Program-made: the position numbers and the translations under genes
In this document: positions 46,121 through 59,091 of the stretch, piece after piece
How the letters are laid out: every line of letters starts with the position of its first letter
Numbering within the stretch: the first letter of the stretch is position 1
Notes under the pieces: model-generated
Databases searched by the model: none
The model's input: only the letters and a program-made list of their open reading frames with translations
Told to the model about the DNA's origin: nothing
Assembly (NCBI RefSeq): GCF_963675165.1
Contig: NC_087378.1
Span: 8,362,525-8,426,524 of the forward strand
Source of the DNA: Halichondria panicea
Lineage: Eukaryota > Porifera > Demospongiae > Suberitida > Halichondriidae
DNA length: 64,000 nucleotides
Direction: 5' to 3'

Positions 46121-49100
46121 TCAATTTGAGGTGGAGGGTGGTCTTTGTGGGCGTGTCCTTGGAGGAGGCATAAGGTCAGAGTCCTTGCTGCTAGGTCGTA
46201 GGGAAGAGGGGATCTTTTTAATGATATTCATCAACCAATCCTTGGTCACTGGCTGGCGGATGGACTGTACAACACCTGCAGGCAAGGAATAATTATGATC
46301 ATCCTTAATGACAGCTAGGGGCTGACTTACTCCTGGCTGTAGTGACACTGTTAGGGAAGCTCTTGTCCTCCCTCACTCTCATAAAGTGCCAGCCAGAATG
46401 TGGGTCCCACGAACACTCGATAATGCGGCCATTCAGAGACGCAGCTTCTTTGTTTAACTGTAAAGAGGGGACACACTCACTCACACGCACAGTACAGGTG
46501 ATGGTAGTCTTACTTACTTTGAGGTCAATGGTTGAGAATGGTTCTCTGTAGCCACCCACAAACAATTGGCCCACCTTGGTAGGCAGCTCCCTGCAGGTAC
46601 AATCAAAGCACACACACACACACACACACACCCACACACCCACACACCCACACACACACACACACACTTATTTTGACTAATGCCTGGACCTAACTCTAAG
46701 AATTCAAATCAGAGGTTAATGTTCAAACTAGAGGTTGATCTTCAACACCTAATCAAATAATAGCATGGGGTACTAGGCCCACCATGACAAACCACAAACA
46801 TAAAACAGTGAACAGCCAACCAAATCACAGTCATAGATCACATGAACATCAGCAGTTAGAAAACACATGGCAAAGCTTCATGAGAAAGAAAATAAAGTAA
46901 GCTACTTATAACAAATACAATACCTACAATGTATGTTGCTGGCTTTAATTAACACCCACGCTTAGTACTGGCTGCTAGTTGGCACACTATAAGTTTATCA
47001 ACTGTCATATACATATTCTATATAGAAATAAAATATGGGAGACCCCGATACGGGTACCAAATTACGAATTACATGCATAAACCCAAGAATATCTGTTCTC
47101 CCCCTATACGTCTATAATATACCCCCATACTGTCCATACTTGAGGTACTCAATGTGTAATTAGTGTACTAATACAACTGTGAATATACGGTCAGTCGAGG
47201 GAAGAGAGTTGACGTCATCAAAGATCTTTAATTCCCCATTCTCGATTCTCAAGGTCGAGCGGCTGACTGTATCTTATTTAAAAAAAAAAAATGTTTTTGG
47301 TTTGTTTGTGTGTCTTCTCTTTTGATTATCCTTTGCTGTGTGTGTTTCTAGTTACCCTCCTAAAAGGTTCCCTAATTAAGGCTCTAAATACCTATTTCCC
47401 CGCCCTATAATGTCCACACGTAACTATGTACAATAGTAGAGGTCTTGGCATACAACAATAGAACATAACAAACTAATATGTACATACCTCTGGAATAAAA
47501 TAAACATCAGATGTCAATATGATTGAAAAGTAAATTAAGCGAGCATCCCGTTTGAGTTAGTAATATGAGCAGTGGACACAATTCCACCCAAAAGTTATTT
47601 ATTATTTTCTTATAATTTTATCTTGAAACCTCGAACACACACACACACACACACACGTTACCCCAGCTGTTGTCTCTTCACAATGGCCAGCCTAAAGTCC
47701 ACTGTATTGAGGTCTGCTGGCTTCCACTTGAGTATGTCTCTACACTGACCAGCTACATATGGCTGGAGTGGAGGAATACAAACGGTGACAATAAAGTAGT
47801 ACTGCTTACATCAGTGCCAGGAGAGAATATGAATCCATCACTCTCATGACTCAGAGTCTTGACAAACTTCTCCAGCATCTAAACACACACACACACACAC
47901 AGTGACTGATGGTTAAGAGAGGAGGAGATAGCGTGAACCTGCATAGTCTCCACAGACACATCCCAGAACATCTTTGCCCTGACACTAAATGGTTCAGATG
48001 TCTTGCATAGAGAGCCTTGCCGTGCCTACAGGAGGGGGAGGGGTTACACAGGCACTGTGGTTGTATGTACTCACTGCAGCCTCTCTGGGTTCAATGATCT
48101 CCTTGTTAATGCACGACATTCGCACTTTGTGATCAGACAGTCCCACCTCAGTATTGCCCTGTGTGTGTGTGTGGGCAGAGGGGGAGCTGACACAAGTACA
48201 CACACGCACACGCACACACACACAAACCTCAAACTGTATGATATCATAGATGAGGTAGCGAGGTCGCACAGCTCCACCATTGTCCTTGTCTAGTACCATC
48301 TCCTGAGCAGACAAACAATCATCACATGTATGCATTAAGAGGCCATTAACTGACCCCATCCATGAGTGTGTCTTTAACATGCTCTCCTTGTCTCCCTCGT
48401 GAGGGAAAGGAGAGTTGAGGCACTTGAAACACAGCATTGTCACGATCCAACATGTACACTGCCCCTTGACCACGAACATACATCATGTACCTGCAAGTAC
48501 AAACACACACCCTCCCACTCACACTCCACTACTAACACACACCCTCCCACTCCACTACTAACACACCTCCCACTCCCACTCCACTACTAACACCCCCCCT
48601 CCCACTCCACTACTAACACACACCCTCCCACTCCACTACTAACACCCCCCCTCCCACTACACTACTAACACACACCCTCCCACTCCACTACTAACACACA
48701 CCCTCCCACTCACACTCCACTACTAACACCCCCCTCCCACTCCACTACTAACACACACCCTCCCACTCCACTACTAACACACACCCTCCCACTCCACTAC
48801 TAACACACACCCTCCCACTCACACTCCACTACTAACACCCCCCTCCCACTCCACTACTAACACACACCCTCCCACTCCACTACTAACACACACCCTCCCA
48901 CTCCACTACTAACACCCCCCTCCCACTCACACTCCACTACTAACACACACCCTCCCACTCACACTCCACTACTAACACCCCCCTCCCACTCCACTACTAA
49001 CACACACCCTCCCACTCCACTACTAACACCCCCCCTCCCACTTCACTACTAACACACACCCTCCCACTCACACTCCACTACTAACACACACCCTCCCACT

Positions 49101-51045
49101 CCACTACTAACACACACCCTCCCACTCCACTACTAACATCCCCCCTCCCACTACACTACTAACACACACCCTCCCACTCCACTACTAACACACACCCTCC
49201 CACTCACACTCCACTACTAACACCCCCCTCCCACTCCACTACTAACACACACCCTCCCACTCCACTACTAACACACACCCTCCCACTCACACTCCACTAC
49301 TAACACCCTCCTCCCACTCCACTACTAACACACACCCTCCCACTCCACTACTAACACACACTCCCACTCCACTACTAACACACTCCCTCCCACTCCACTA
49401 CTAACACACACCCTCCCACTCCACTACTAACACACACCCTCCCACTCCACTACTAACACACCCCCTCCCACTCCCACTCCACTACTAACACACCTCCCAC
49501 TCCCACTCCACTACTAACACACACCCTCCCACTCCACTACTAACACACACCCTCCCACTCCACTACTAACACACACCCTCCCACTCCACTACTAACACAC
49601 CCTCCCACTCCACTACTAACACACCTCCCACTCCCACTCCACTACTAACACACACCCTCCCACTCCACTACTAACACACCTCCTCCCACTCACACCCACC
49701 TTGTTCCATCAGCCTTCCATGAGACTCTATAAGTCTTCTCATGCAAGAGTGAGATGTTCTGCACGTCCATGGAGACTGGCTGAGATCCAGGGAACCCAGC
49801 TCTGTGGGTACCAGTATTGTAAGCAGAGCTCTATGATCATGATCCATTCTCACCCCTCCCACTTGAGAGCAAACTGACACAGTTGCTGTATATCCTCTCT
49901 TATTGGAGGACCCACAAACACTGTTCCTTGTACGCCCTCCATGAAGTGAGCATTCTACACAGCAACAATGCATGGGTTGGTTGGAGCATGCTTATACTCA
50001 CAATGCATGGGTTGGTTGGATCATGCTTATACTGTGACTCACATCATTCTGTTGTTCCCTCCTTCTCTTCTTACTACCACCACTCTCCATTGCTCCTGCT
50101 ATGTCACCCTCACTCTCTTCCTGACACCAGGCTGGACGAGGGGGGGCTGGCATACTCTCTCCTCCACCATACCGTCGTGATAACTCATCCAGATACTCTT
50201 GTTTGTAAATCCCAGGGGGACGCGCCTTTATAAAGGTTGCCATGGCAGCCTCCAGTCTAGACACAAGGGAAGTGAATACACACACGTACACACGTACACC
50301 ACGCCCACACACACACCCTCACCCCCAATCCTCTGTCTCTATAAGGAAGGCTGAGATGAGGAAGCCGGTACGATTGTAACCATGGGTACAGTGGACACCT
50401 GAAGGTGGACAGTTACTCAGTTACTATGACAACTACACTATATCCGCTACCTACCTATAATCTCTCCAGGATGTTGAGTGAAGAAATGAGAGCAAACTCT
50501 CTTAAACTCATCAACTTGCTCTGAAGTGGGGGTTTCCCCAAACCTACAAGTGTGTGTGTCACATGCTCCATACACCCGCCCACTCACCCCTCACACTGAA
50601 GCTTGTAGTGTCCAATAGCATTCTCACTAGTCAACTGTCTCTTGTCATAATAGCGATCAGTCTTAGTGAGGTCTATCACAAGCCCCATACGCAGTCCCAG
50701 GGCTTGTGTGTACAGGACTAACATAGGCACTCCAAACCTGTCCTCTTCTGGCACCTCTCCATCATACTGAGATGAGAGGGGCGTCTTGAAGGGCAGGAAC
50801 TTGCCTACAGTATAGCAATGGTGATGTGTGTGTGTGTGTGTAGGGGATGGCTACAGTATAACAATGGTGGTGTGTATGTGTGTGTAGGGGATGCCTACAA
50901 ATGGTGGTGTGTGTGTGTGTGTGTGTAGGGGATGCCTACAAATGGTGGTGTGTGTGTGTAGGGGATACCTTGCACAGGCTAACAGCTCACCTGCAATAAC
51001 CTGACCCTTCCTAGGACAGTGGAGCCACCTCTGAGGTATAGACAT
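46121..51045 (-). CDS. RNGTT: mRNA capping enzyme (triphosphatase-guanylyltransferase)
   Basis: Bifunctional nuclear enzyme that adds the GMP cap to nascent pol II transcripts. 586 aa from exons 51045-50991, 50804-50588, 50543-50455, 50398-50323, 50256-50043, 49954-49854, 49801-49700, 48490-48355, 48302-48228, 48158-48075, 48025-47939, 47878-47810, 47762-47662, 46590-46518, 46457-46331, 46275-46121. The N-terminal RNA 5'-triphosphatase has the cysteine-phosphatase signature [10 protein letters not shown]. The guanylyltransferase has motif I KADGTR with the GMP-lysine, then [30 protein letters not shown] and the OB-fold end ([28 protein letters not shown]). Introns 48491-49699 (minisatellite) and 46591-47661 (unique AT-rich sequence, no exon seen) are the longest. 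Confidence 0.93.
48500..49690. repeat. 1.2-kb minisatellite in an RNGTT intron
   Basis: About 50 irregular copies of CTCCCACTCCACTACTAACA with variable ACACACC and ACCCCCC linkers of 22-33 bp, filling nearly the whole intron between exons 49801-49700 and 48490-48355. Confidence 0.95.
50805..50985. repeat. Tandem repeat carrying the RNGTT exon-2 acceptor
   Basis: About four 40-60-bp copies of a segment with (G)CCTACA, AATGGTGGTG, a GT run and TAGGGGAT, starting at the acceptor next to 50804. Confidence 0.8.
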
Positions 51046-51190
51046 TCCGTGACTCTCGCTGTATGGTGTACTCTATCAATGGCTAGCAATCTTCTGTGTT
51101 TAGAGTATTCTCTAATTAGAGCCCATTTATTCCAACTAATGCTCACTCATAGGTTAAAGTTCATCTTTGTTAAAGCTATTTCAACTGGTA
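51046..51190. promoter_or_regulatory. Divergent promoter, RNGTT / SMNDC1
   Basis: 145 bp between opposite ATGs. Contains GCCCATTTATTCCAAC at 51121-51136, identical to 854-869. Confidence 0.55.
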
Positions 51191-52494
51191 ATGGCTACTC
51201 CGAGTGCAGCTCCCAACAGAAAGCAACTAACAGATGATCTTGCCAACCATGAAGCGCAGTTGGACCAGGTAAGCTCATAATAATATAGTAGTGCTGTACT
51301 CTTAGTGTGTGATTCAGGTAGAGGCCGCCCTCACCAATGACCCTGATAATGAGGAGCTCCTCAAGCTCAAGAATGACCTCCTGGTGAGTTTGGTAATTAC
51401 CCCCCACAGTGGCATACAGAGCTAGGTAATTACCCCCCACAGTGTCATACATTCTCAATATAGGATGTCAAGAAGCTGACATTAGATCTGCTCGAGTTGG
51501 CCCCTGCACCAAAGCCGCCACAAGACCATCATCCATCATCATCTGTCTACCAATGGAAACAGGGAGATCGTGTTAAAGCAGCCTGGCCAGATAATGGAAA
51601 GTGAGTGAGGCCCCCCCCCCCTCTACTATGGTGTTCATTACCCCCTCCCCTCTACTATGGTGTTCATTACCCCCCCCCCCTACTATGGTGTTCATTACCC
51701 CCCCCTCTACTATGGTGTTCATTACCCCCCCCCCCCCTCTACTATGGTGTTCATTACCCCCCCCCCCTACTATGGTGTTCATTACCCCCCCCTCTACTAT
51801 GGTGTTCATTACCCCCCCCCTCTACTATGGTGTTCATTACCCCCCCTTATCTACAGGTACTATGGTGCTCTGGTGGAGGTGTTGTCTGGAGATGGGGCGA
51901 CAGCTAGTGTACGCTTTGATGGTTATGGTACCACCATATTTGTCAGACTCAGTGAACTTCGACCTCTCACCTGGAAAGAGGAACCAGCTGACAAACAGAC
52001 TAAGAAAGTTGTCAAGCCAAATGCAAAGTGAGTGGGCGTGTGTGTGATGAGTGGATGGTGTGTGTGTGTGTGATGAGTGGATTGTGTGCAGAGAAAAGAG
52101 GGCAGAGATACGAGAGTACAAGAAAAAGAAGGCAGCAAAGAAAAAGGAGAAAATGAACGAAGTGGAGGAGTTTAGAGAGCATGAGAAAGGACGTTGGAAG
52201 TCATTTAGTCAAAAGGTACCAGTTATCGTAATGACCCCCCCCCCCACCTGCTCCTTACTACCCCCCACAGTCTTCAAAGTCCCGGAGTGGTCCATTAAAT
52301 GCCAAACAGAGGAAGAGCATCTTTGCAGTCCCTGATTCTCTGGAGGGGAAGGTATGAACACAGCATGTACTGTAGTGTGTTCACCTTTGACCCCTGTGTA
52401 GGTGGGGGTGGGTACATGCAATGTGGGGGGTAAGGGAATGACTGACTTCTCCAGCAGAACAAAGAACTCATCACTCAAACAAGATCAATCATAG
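51191..52494 (+). CDS. SMNDC1: Survival motor neuron domain-containing protein 1 (SPF30)
   Basis: Splicing factor needed for tri-snRNP entry into the spliceosome. 249 aa from exons 51191-51268, 51318-51383, 51464-51600, 51857-52027, 52092-52215, 52271-52351, 52402-52494. The N-terminal helix matches human (LANHEAQLDQVEAALTNDPDNEELLKLK versus LASYKAQLQQVEAAL). The Tudor domain (about 75-130) has WKQGDRVKAAWPDNGKYYGA and VRFDGYGTTIFV. A lysine-rich helix (REYKKKKAAKKKEKM) and the conserved end RKSIFAVPDSLEGKVGVGTC follow. Intron 3 is a minisatellite that contains the start of exon 4. Confidence 0.93.
51604..51850. repeat. 25-bp C-rich minisatellite at the SMNDC1 exon-4 acceptor
   Basis: About 10 copies of CTACTATGGTGTTCATTACC with variable C runs. 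The TACTATGGTG core is identical to the first bases of exon 4 (51858). Confidence 0.92.
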
Positions 52495-52671
52495 TGTCAC
52501 TATCTGTAATACACTGCACTTGTCATAATAATGTGTTGTTGAATCTTCCTCTGTTATATTATACTCTGTGGTTGAATTGACAATAATTTCATCAAACAAA
52601 ATGCAGTTATGCATGCATGACATTACATGACTATATATAATAGTTAGTCACCCTATAATTATACAGATGTT

Positions 52672-53947
52672 CTATTTGAGAGAGTCCAGCATTTTCTCTA
52701 CAATCCTCAGTTGTCCATTACCCTGAGAGGGGGAGTGTTGCCATGGAAACACAACACTATATACTCACAGTCTGATACTTTAGTTTGAGTTGTGTTTTTG
52801 CCCAATCAATGTAGCGAGTGTTTCGAGACTTGACCTCAGCTGGCTTCTTCTGACTGTTGGACGAGTAGCTTACCTGCATGGTGTGTGTGTGTGTGTGTGT
52901 GTGTGTGGGCGGGTGCAATCACTTACCCAGCAGAAGCCGTAGAGAGCTCTCACATTGTCAGGGTTGAGTTGTAGGGCAGTGGCAAAGTGCTTACGTGATA
53001 ACTCCAAGCCTTCAGTTGTTCCCAGACTATAGCACACCTACACACACGTAGCGTGAACAATGGTACCATGAATAGACACACAAACCTCAGCGTATCTCTG
53101 GTGGTGTAGATGGTGGTGAGGATGAAACAGAATAAGCTCCTCCAAACAAAATGCTGCTTTAGAGTAGCTGCAGAGAAGTACACACACTATAACAGAGCAC
53201 ACACTGACTTACTTGTTTGCCAGAGTATAGAGGTCAGCCAGCTCCAACCATGCCTCCTTGTCTGTCATGAACCTACACACACACACACACAGTGAGTGAT
53301 GGTATGAATCGCATGATATGCGTACACTTCCAGGAGAGCAGTCAGTTCCCTAATGGCCTCAGTTGTACTCCCTTGAGCTCTTAAGATGGCCACCTTTCTC
53401 TTCCATATCCCGACACTATTTGGGTGGCTGTCCAAAGCTTCCTCGTACAGTGACAGGGCCTCCTCCAATCTATGTATGTATGTGTGCTCTACACTAGTCA
53501 ATGTGCAAGGAGTGCCTTACCTTCCACTGCCCTCCAAACACATTCCCTCTAAACGCTTCACACGCAGACTACCCGGGAACTGCTTCCTGAGAGCTTCCAG
53601 TGAACGCTATACACAGTGATGATGAGAAGTCAGCCAGTAGGAGTGTGTGTGTGTGTACCTGAGCGGTGTCCAAGTCCCCAGTGTCCAGGGCAGCCACCAC
53701 CACTTGTTCATGGATCTCCCACTCTGTATGTACACTAGTTAGCGTGTGTGAGGTCTCAGTATCTCTTACCCTCTGATCCTAGACTGGCTGATCTGAGCAG
53801 AAGCTGTCCCAACTGAAGGCATTGAGTACTCTTGCGTACTCCCTCCTCTCTCCAGCTCCGCAGCGTCTCCCTCGCCTCACTTACACTAACTGTCTCTCCT
53901 ACACTCTCCATTTCTGCCACGAGAGTAGATTTACTTTTAGGCTTCAT
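52672..53947 (-). CDS. EMC2: ER membrane protein complex subunit 2
   Basis: Cytosolic TPR subunit of the EMC insertase, which inserts tail-anchored and multipass proteins into the ER. 293 aa from exons 53947-53770, 53723-53659, 53606-53521, 53469-53326, 53272-53213, 53167-53086, 53037-52927, 52873-52769, 52722-52672. Clear matches: GDLDTAQRSLEALRKQFPGS, RLEGMCLEGSGRLEEALSLY, DKEAWLELADLY, KAAFCLEELILFHPHHHLH, YAEVCYSLG and LELSRKHFATALQLN. The donor at 53326 (GTACGC) is required to keep frame into FMTDKEAW. Convergent with SMNDC1, divergent from MSH6. Confidence 0.93.
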
Positions 53948-54074
53948 CGATCCTTTACCATACTGTCTGGTAAGGGATCGCTAAGGTAAATATACCACCC
54001 ACCCACGTGGAGTACTTGGCTGCAGAGAAGGAAGACGTTCCACACTGCTGTTGCGACGTAGCCCCGCGATAGTT
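53948..54074. promoter_or_regulatory. Divergent promoter, EMC2 / MSH6
   Basis: 127 bp between opposite ATGs. CGATCCTTTACC (53948-53959) and GGTAAGGGATCG (53969-53980) form an 11/12-bp inverted repeat with a 9-nt spacer, directly next to the EMC2 ATG. It is similar to the RDM1 promoter palindrome. Confidence 0.6.
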
Positions 54075-57000
54075 ATGAGTACCCTCCACGCATTCTTCAA
54101 GCCTCTGAACAAGTCCCCCAAGACTCCCTCTTCCTCTACCAGTGCTATTAGGAAGAGGCAGCGCTCTCTGGACAGTGTGGGAGAGCCTAGCACCAGCAAG
54201 GTACCTGCACATTATTGCACATTGACTGATAGACACTATATTAATAAGAGATTGTCATCCTCTCTCTCTAGATACCATCTGACCTCACTCCACACAAGTC
54301 TCCTAGAGTCTCTAAGAGCTCTATCGATGATATTACACCAAAGAAGAGACGTACCAATCCTGCCGGGAGGACATCATCCACAGTGAAGAAGTCAGAGGTC
54401 AATCCTGTGGAGACATCGTCCAAGGGTTCAGCAAAGAGGTCAACATTTGCCGTTGATGATGGTTTAGATGTCACTCCAAAGAAGCGTTGTCTGAATGCTT
54501 CGAGGACCTCCCTCACACCGTCTACACCACACACACTGTCACAGCCGTCCCTCACACCCTCCACACCCCTCACACCTCACACATCCAAGACCCTAGCGCA
54601 GAGTGAGGTCAGTTCATTCTCACACGAGAGCATAGAGTGGTTGCAAGAGGACAAGGTTCGGTAAGTGTGTCAGGGTTCGTGACCTCTCATCATAATTCCC
54701 CCACCCTGCAGTGATGGCAGTGGACATCTCAAGAGCCACCCTGACTACAATCCCAAGACTCTACAGGTACGTACATGTACAACATTGATCCCACCCACTC
54801 ACTCGCCCACCCACTCATTTGCTCCCCTAGGTGCTGCGAGGTTTCCTGGACAATCAGACACCAGCACAGCGACAATGGTGGGATATCAAGAAGACACACT
54901 TTGACACCATTCTTATGTTCAAGGTGAACACAGTCTCACTAACTGAATCGTGTGCTGAAATTAACGATTAATTTGGGCCCACAATTTTGAAGAAAAAAGC
55001 ATAATTGATTGGTAATACATCGTTAATATAGCAGTGTACATGAGTACACATGATGATGTCCTCTCATCTGTCCACATGATGGTGTCCTCTCATCTGTCCA
55101 GGTGGGCAAGTTCTATGAGTTGTATCACATGGATGCAGTGGTAGGAGTGAGAGAGTGTGGTCTCGTCTTCATGAAGGGAGCCATGGCTCACTGTGGCTTC
55201 CCTGAGCTGGGCTTCCGCAAGTACTCACAAATACTAGTCCAGAAGGGATACAAGTGAGTGTGTACATGTGTCACTATTAGGGATACCAGTGAGTGTGTAC
55301 ATGTGTCACTATTAGGGATACCAGTGAGTGTGTACATGTGTCACTATTAGGGATACCAGTGAGTGTGTACATGTGTCACTATTAGGGATACCAGTGAGTG
55401 TGTACATGTGTCCCAGTGAGTGTGTACATGTGTCACTATTAGGGATACCAGTGAGTGTGTACATGTGTCACTATTAGGGATACCAGTGAGTGTGTACATG
55501 TGTCACTATTAGGGATACCAGTGAGTGTGTGCATGTGTCACTATTGGTTGTATTGTTCTTCCATGCAGAGTTGCTCGAGTGGAGCAGACGGAGAACCCTG
55601 CCATGATGGAGAAGAGGATAAGAGAGAGTGAGTGGCTATAGGGATGTGTGTGTGTGTGTGTGAGTCTCATACACACACGCATATATATATACAGGTACTC
55701 AGAAAGTGACAAAGTTTGACAAGGTTGTTCATCGTGAGGTCTGCTCTGTAGTAACTAGAGGTGAGTATATGTCCCTATACGCTATAGACCACCTCCCCCT
55801 AGTCTGTACATGTCCATACGCTATAGACCACCTCCCCCTAGTCTGTACATGTCCATACGCTATAGACTACCTCCCCTAGTCTGTACATGTCCATACGCTA
55901 TAGACTACCTCCCCTAGTCTGTACATGTCCATATGCTATAGACCACCTCCCCTAGTCTTTGCCTTCCTCCACTGCAGGGACTCAGGTTCCCCTGTACCAA
56001 GACTATGACAGACATGATGCAGCCAGTCTCTACCTGATGGCCATTAAAGAGGAGGGCTCTGTGTATGGAGTGTGCTTTATAGACACCTCACTGGGCACCT
56101 TTCATGTGAGTGTGTGTGGGTGTGGGTGTGTGTGTAGTGACTCCCTCCCACACACAGTTGGGTCAGTTCCCTGATGATCAGAGTGGATCTAGACTGCGTA
56201 CTCTCATTGCACACCATCCTCCTGCCCACGTCATGACTGAGAGAGGTCAGAGGTCACAGAGGACAGCCAGTATTCTCAAGCAAAGCTTGGCAGGCACTTT
56301 CAAAGAGCAGCTAGCACACAGTAAGACCACCCACCCACCCACTAGCATATATCTGTGTACAGGTGCAGAGTTCTGGACGGCAGAGACCACACTGGAGGCT
56401 CTGACTGGTCACCTAGGATGTCACACATGGCCTCAAGTGTTGGACACTATGCTAGTTAAAGGTGTGTGCCATGCTAATAGAGAGCCAACGTTTAATCTCA
56501 GGATAGTACGATCTTTGGTTTAAAGTTCAGGGACTTTTTCAGCTGCCATAACTTGAGCATCGTGGATCCAATTTAAACGATTTTCTGATTTTCTGAAAGC
56601 TTAGAAAGAGACCTTTCAAATGGTGTCATTAAAGTTCCATTTTGAGCGATAAAACTATTTGCCAATTTCGCCACACCATGGATAATAGCCCATGGTCCAA
56701 GGGCGAAAAATGACAAATTCTGGCCTCAACGAACTTTTAGATGAAAACACATCATTTGAAAGGTCTTTTTCCAAGCTTTCAGAAAATCATAAAATTTTTG
56801 ACATTGGATCAACGGTACTACCTAAAGTTATGGCTGTTGAAAAATGTTCAACTACCCTCATTTATCTCAGAATAGTCTTTGGTTAAAACTATTTGCCAAA
56901 CTACTGTGTTACTTTAATGTTACTATTATAAACGGTACTTTAGAGTACATGCTAAGCAAGCTAGCCCTTTTCATCTGTATCTAACTCCAAACTTTCCATT

Positions 57001-57965
57001 CAACCTTTACACATCTTTTGACAAATAATTATTAATGGATTTGCTATAATATATAATCCGCCAAAATTGAAGTACCCTAAAAACAGAGAAAAATCTGAAA
57101 ACACTAAAATTACTACCCGTCTATAATAGTGACGTTAAGGTAGTCTCCCTCCCAGACTGTCCTGGTAAGAAGGTGGCTCACAGTGACTACACACTAGCAC
57201 TGAGTGCCCTGGGGGCGTGTCTATGGGAGCTACAGAGAGCCTACATTGATACAGAGTTGCTCTCTCTCAATCGCTTCCAGGTAAGCTAGTCCCCCCTCAC
57301 TGTATCACCACCCCCTCAATTTACTACGTTAAATGAGCATCTTTGAACGGCCATAACCTAAGTTTCCGTTGGTCTAATAACATTGATTTTCTGATTTTCT
57401 GAAAGCTTAGAGAGAGGCCTTTCGGATGATGTTTTAAAATTAAATTGGACAAAACACCATGGGCTTTTGTATTTTTCCGGAAATTAGAGATTATGGCCCA
57501 TTCCAAATTAATTTGAGATTTGAGCATACCATCGGAACGGGCTCCTTCTAAGCTTTCAAATAATCAGAAAATCATTAACTTTAGACCATCAGAACTCTAG
57601 TTACAGAGCCAACTCAATATAAAAGATACCTGAAGTTAAATAGAGCATCTTTGCCGTTGTTCTGAGAGCAAGTAGCTGTTTGGTAGTGCTACAATAACAT
57701 GCTTCAGGGTATCACTCGTGCAGTTGTATGTGTCCCCTGATCTGCTCCCCCGTGCTGAGTCAGCATTCTCTCCAGGCCAAAGGATGGTGAGTTGATTACA
57801 TGACCTGACAGTTTGTTAAGCCCCACCCACTTTGCCCCACCCCCATACACAGATCCTAGATGACCTGGCGTTGACTAATCTTGATGTGGTAGATACTCAC
57901 GGTCAACCAGCGGGCACTCTACTACAAAGGATAGATCACACAGTCACTGCATTCGGTACCCACAC

Positions 57966-58024
<59 letters not shown>

Positions 58025-59056
58025 CACAGGCAAGCGTCGGCTTCGTGAGTGGGCGTGTGCTCCACTATGTAATCCGGACGCCATTAGTGCTCGACAAGAG
58101 GGTGTGGCTAACCTGATTAACCACACCCACCTCATGAAAGAGACTAGAGCTATCCTCACAAAGCTGCCAGACTTGGAGAGGAAGATCAGGAAGTGAGTCC
58201 ACTGTCCACTAGAGGTCACCACCGCCCACTCATTAATAACACTGTACACCCAACAGGTTCCACATGCTTGGTTCCCCTGGCAACCATCCGGACAGACGAG
58301 CACTGTTCTATGATCACCTCATCTATAGCAAGGCTAAGATTGCTGACTTTATTACTGTCTTGGAAGGTTTTGAGAAAGCTACTGCCATCACCGCACTCTT
58401 CCAGCCAGAGCTAGACAAGTACATAGCAACCAGGTTGTGTGTGTATTAATCTGACTGTGTTTATACTCCCAGCCTTGGCTCCCCGTTGCTACGGCAACTA
58501 GTGACCCCATGCGATGCTGGAGGGGATTTCCCCTGTTTGGATGAGATATTGAGTTATTTCCAGCGTTGCTTTGACAAGGCACACGCTCTCAAGGCTGGAG
58601 TGATCGTGCCCTCACCTGGACTTAACCAAAACTATGACAAGGCACTAGCTGATATAAAGAGTGTGGAGGAACAACTAGCACACTATCTGACTAAGCAGAG
58701 CAAGCATCTTGATATCAAGGTACCCCCTCCATTGTTTGTACCAGCACGCTCCATTGATATCAGTCACTGTAGTACATGTCTTATGTCAAGAGTGGGCGTA
58801 ACCGCTACCAACTAGAAGTGTCAGAGAGCAAGGTATCTCATGTGCCGTCATCCTACGAGGTCAAGGGTCAGAGGAAGGGCTATCAGAGGTGTCACTGTAT
58901 AATCATTATAATATAGTGAGATTGTGTGTACAGGTTCAGTACTGCTGAGAGTGAAGAGTTAGTGGGCAGACTGGTCAAGTGTGAGGAAGCCAGAGATGCC
59001 GCTCTCAAGGAGAACATGACCTCTCTCTTCCACACCTTTGATCAGCAGTGAGGACA

Positions 59057-59091
<35 letters not shown>

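Noticed and set aside
46591-47661. Hidden gene in the RNGTT intron
   Set aside because: No ORF, splice pattern or repeat stands out; AT-rich unique sequence only.
48500-49690. CRISPR-like array
   Set aside because: Repeats are contiguous with short C/A linkers, not unique spacers; the genome is eukaryotic.
51601-52047. Proline/Tyr-rich ORFs of 100-148 codons
   Set aside because: They translate the SMNDC1 intron-3 minisatellite.
58719-58773. Read-through of the MSH6 exon past 58719
   Set aside because: The frame leaves the family sequence at GTACCC; the acceptor at 58773 restores [13 protein letters not shown].
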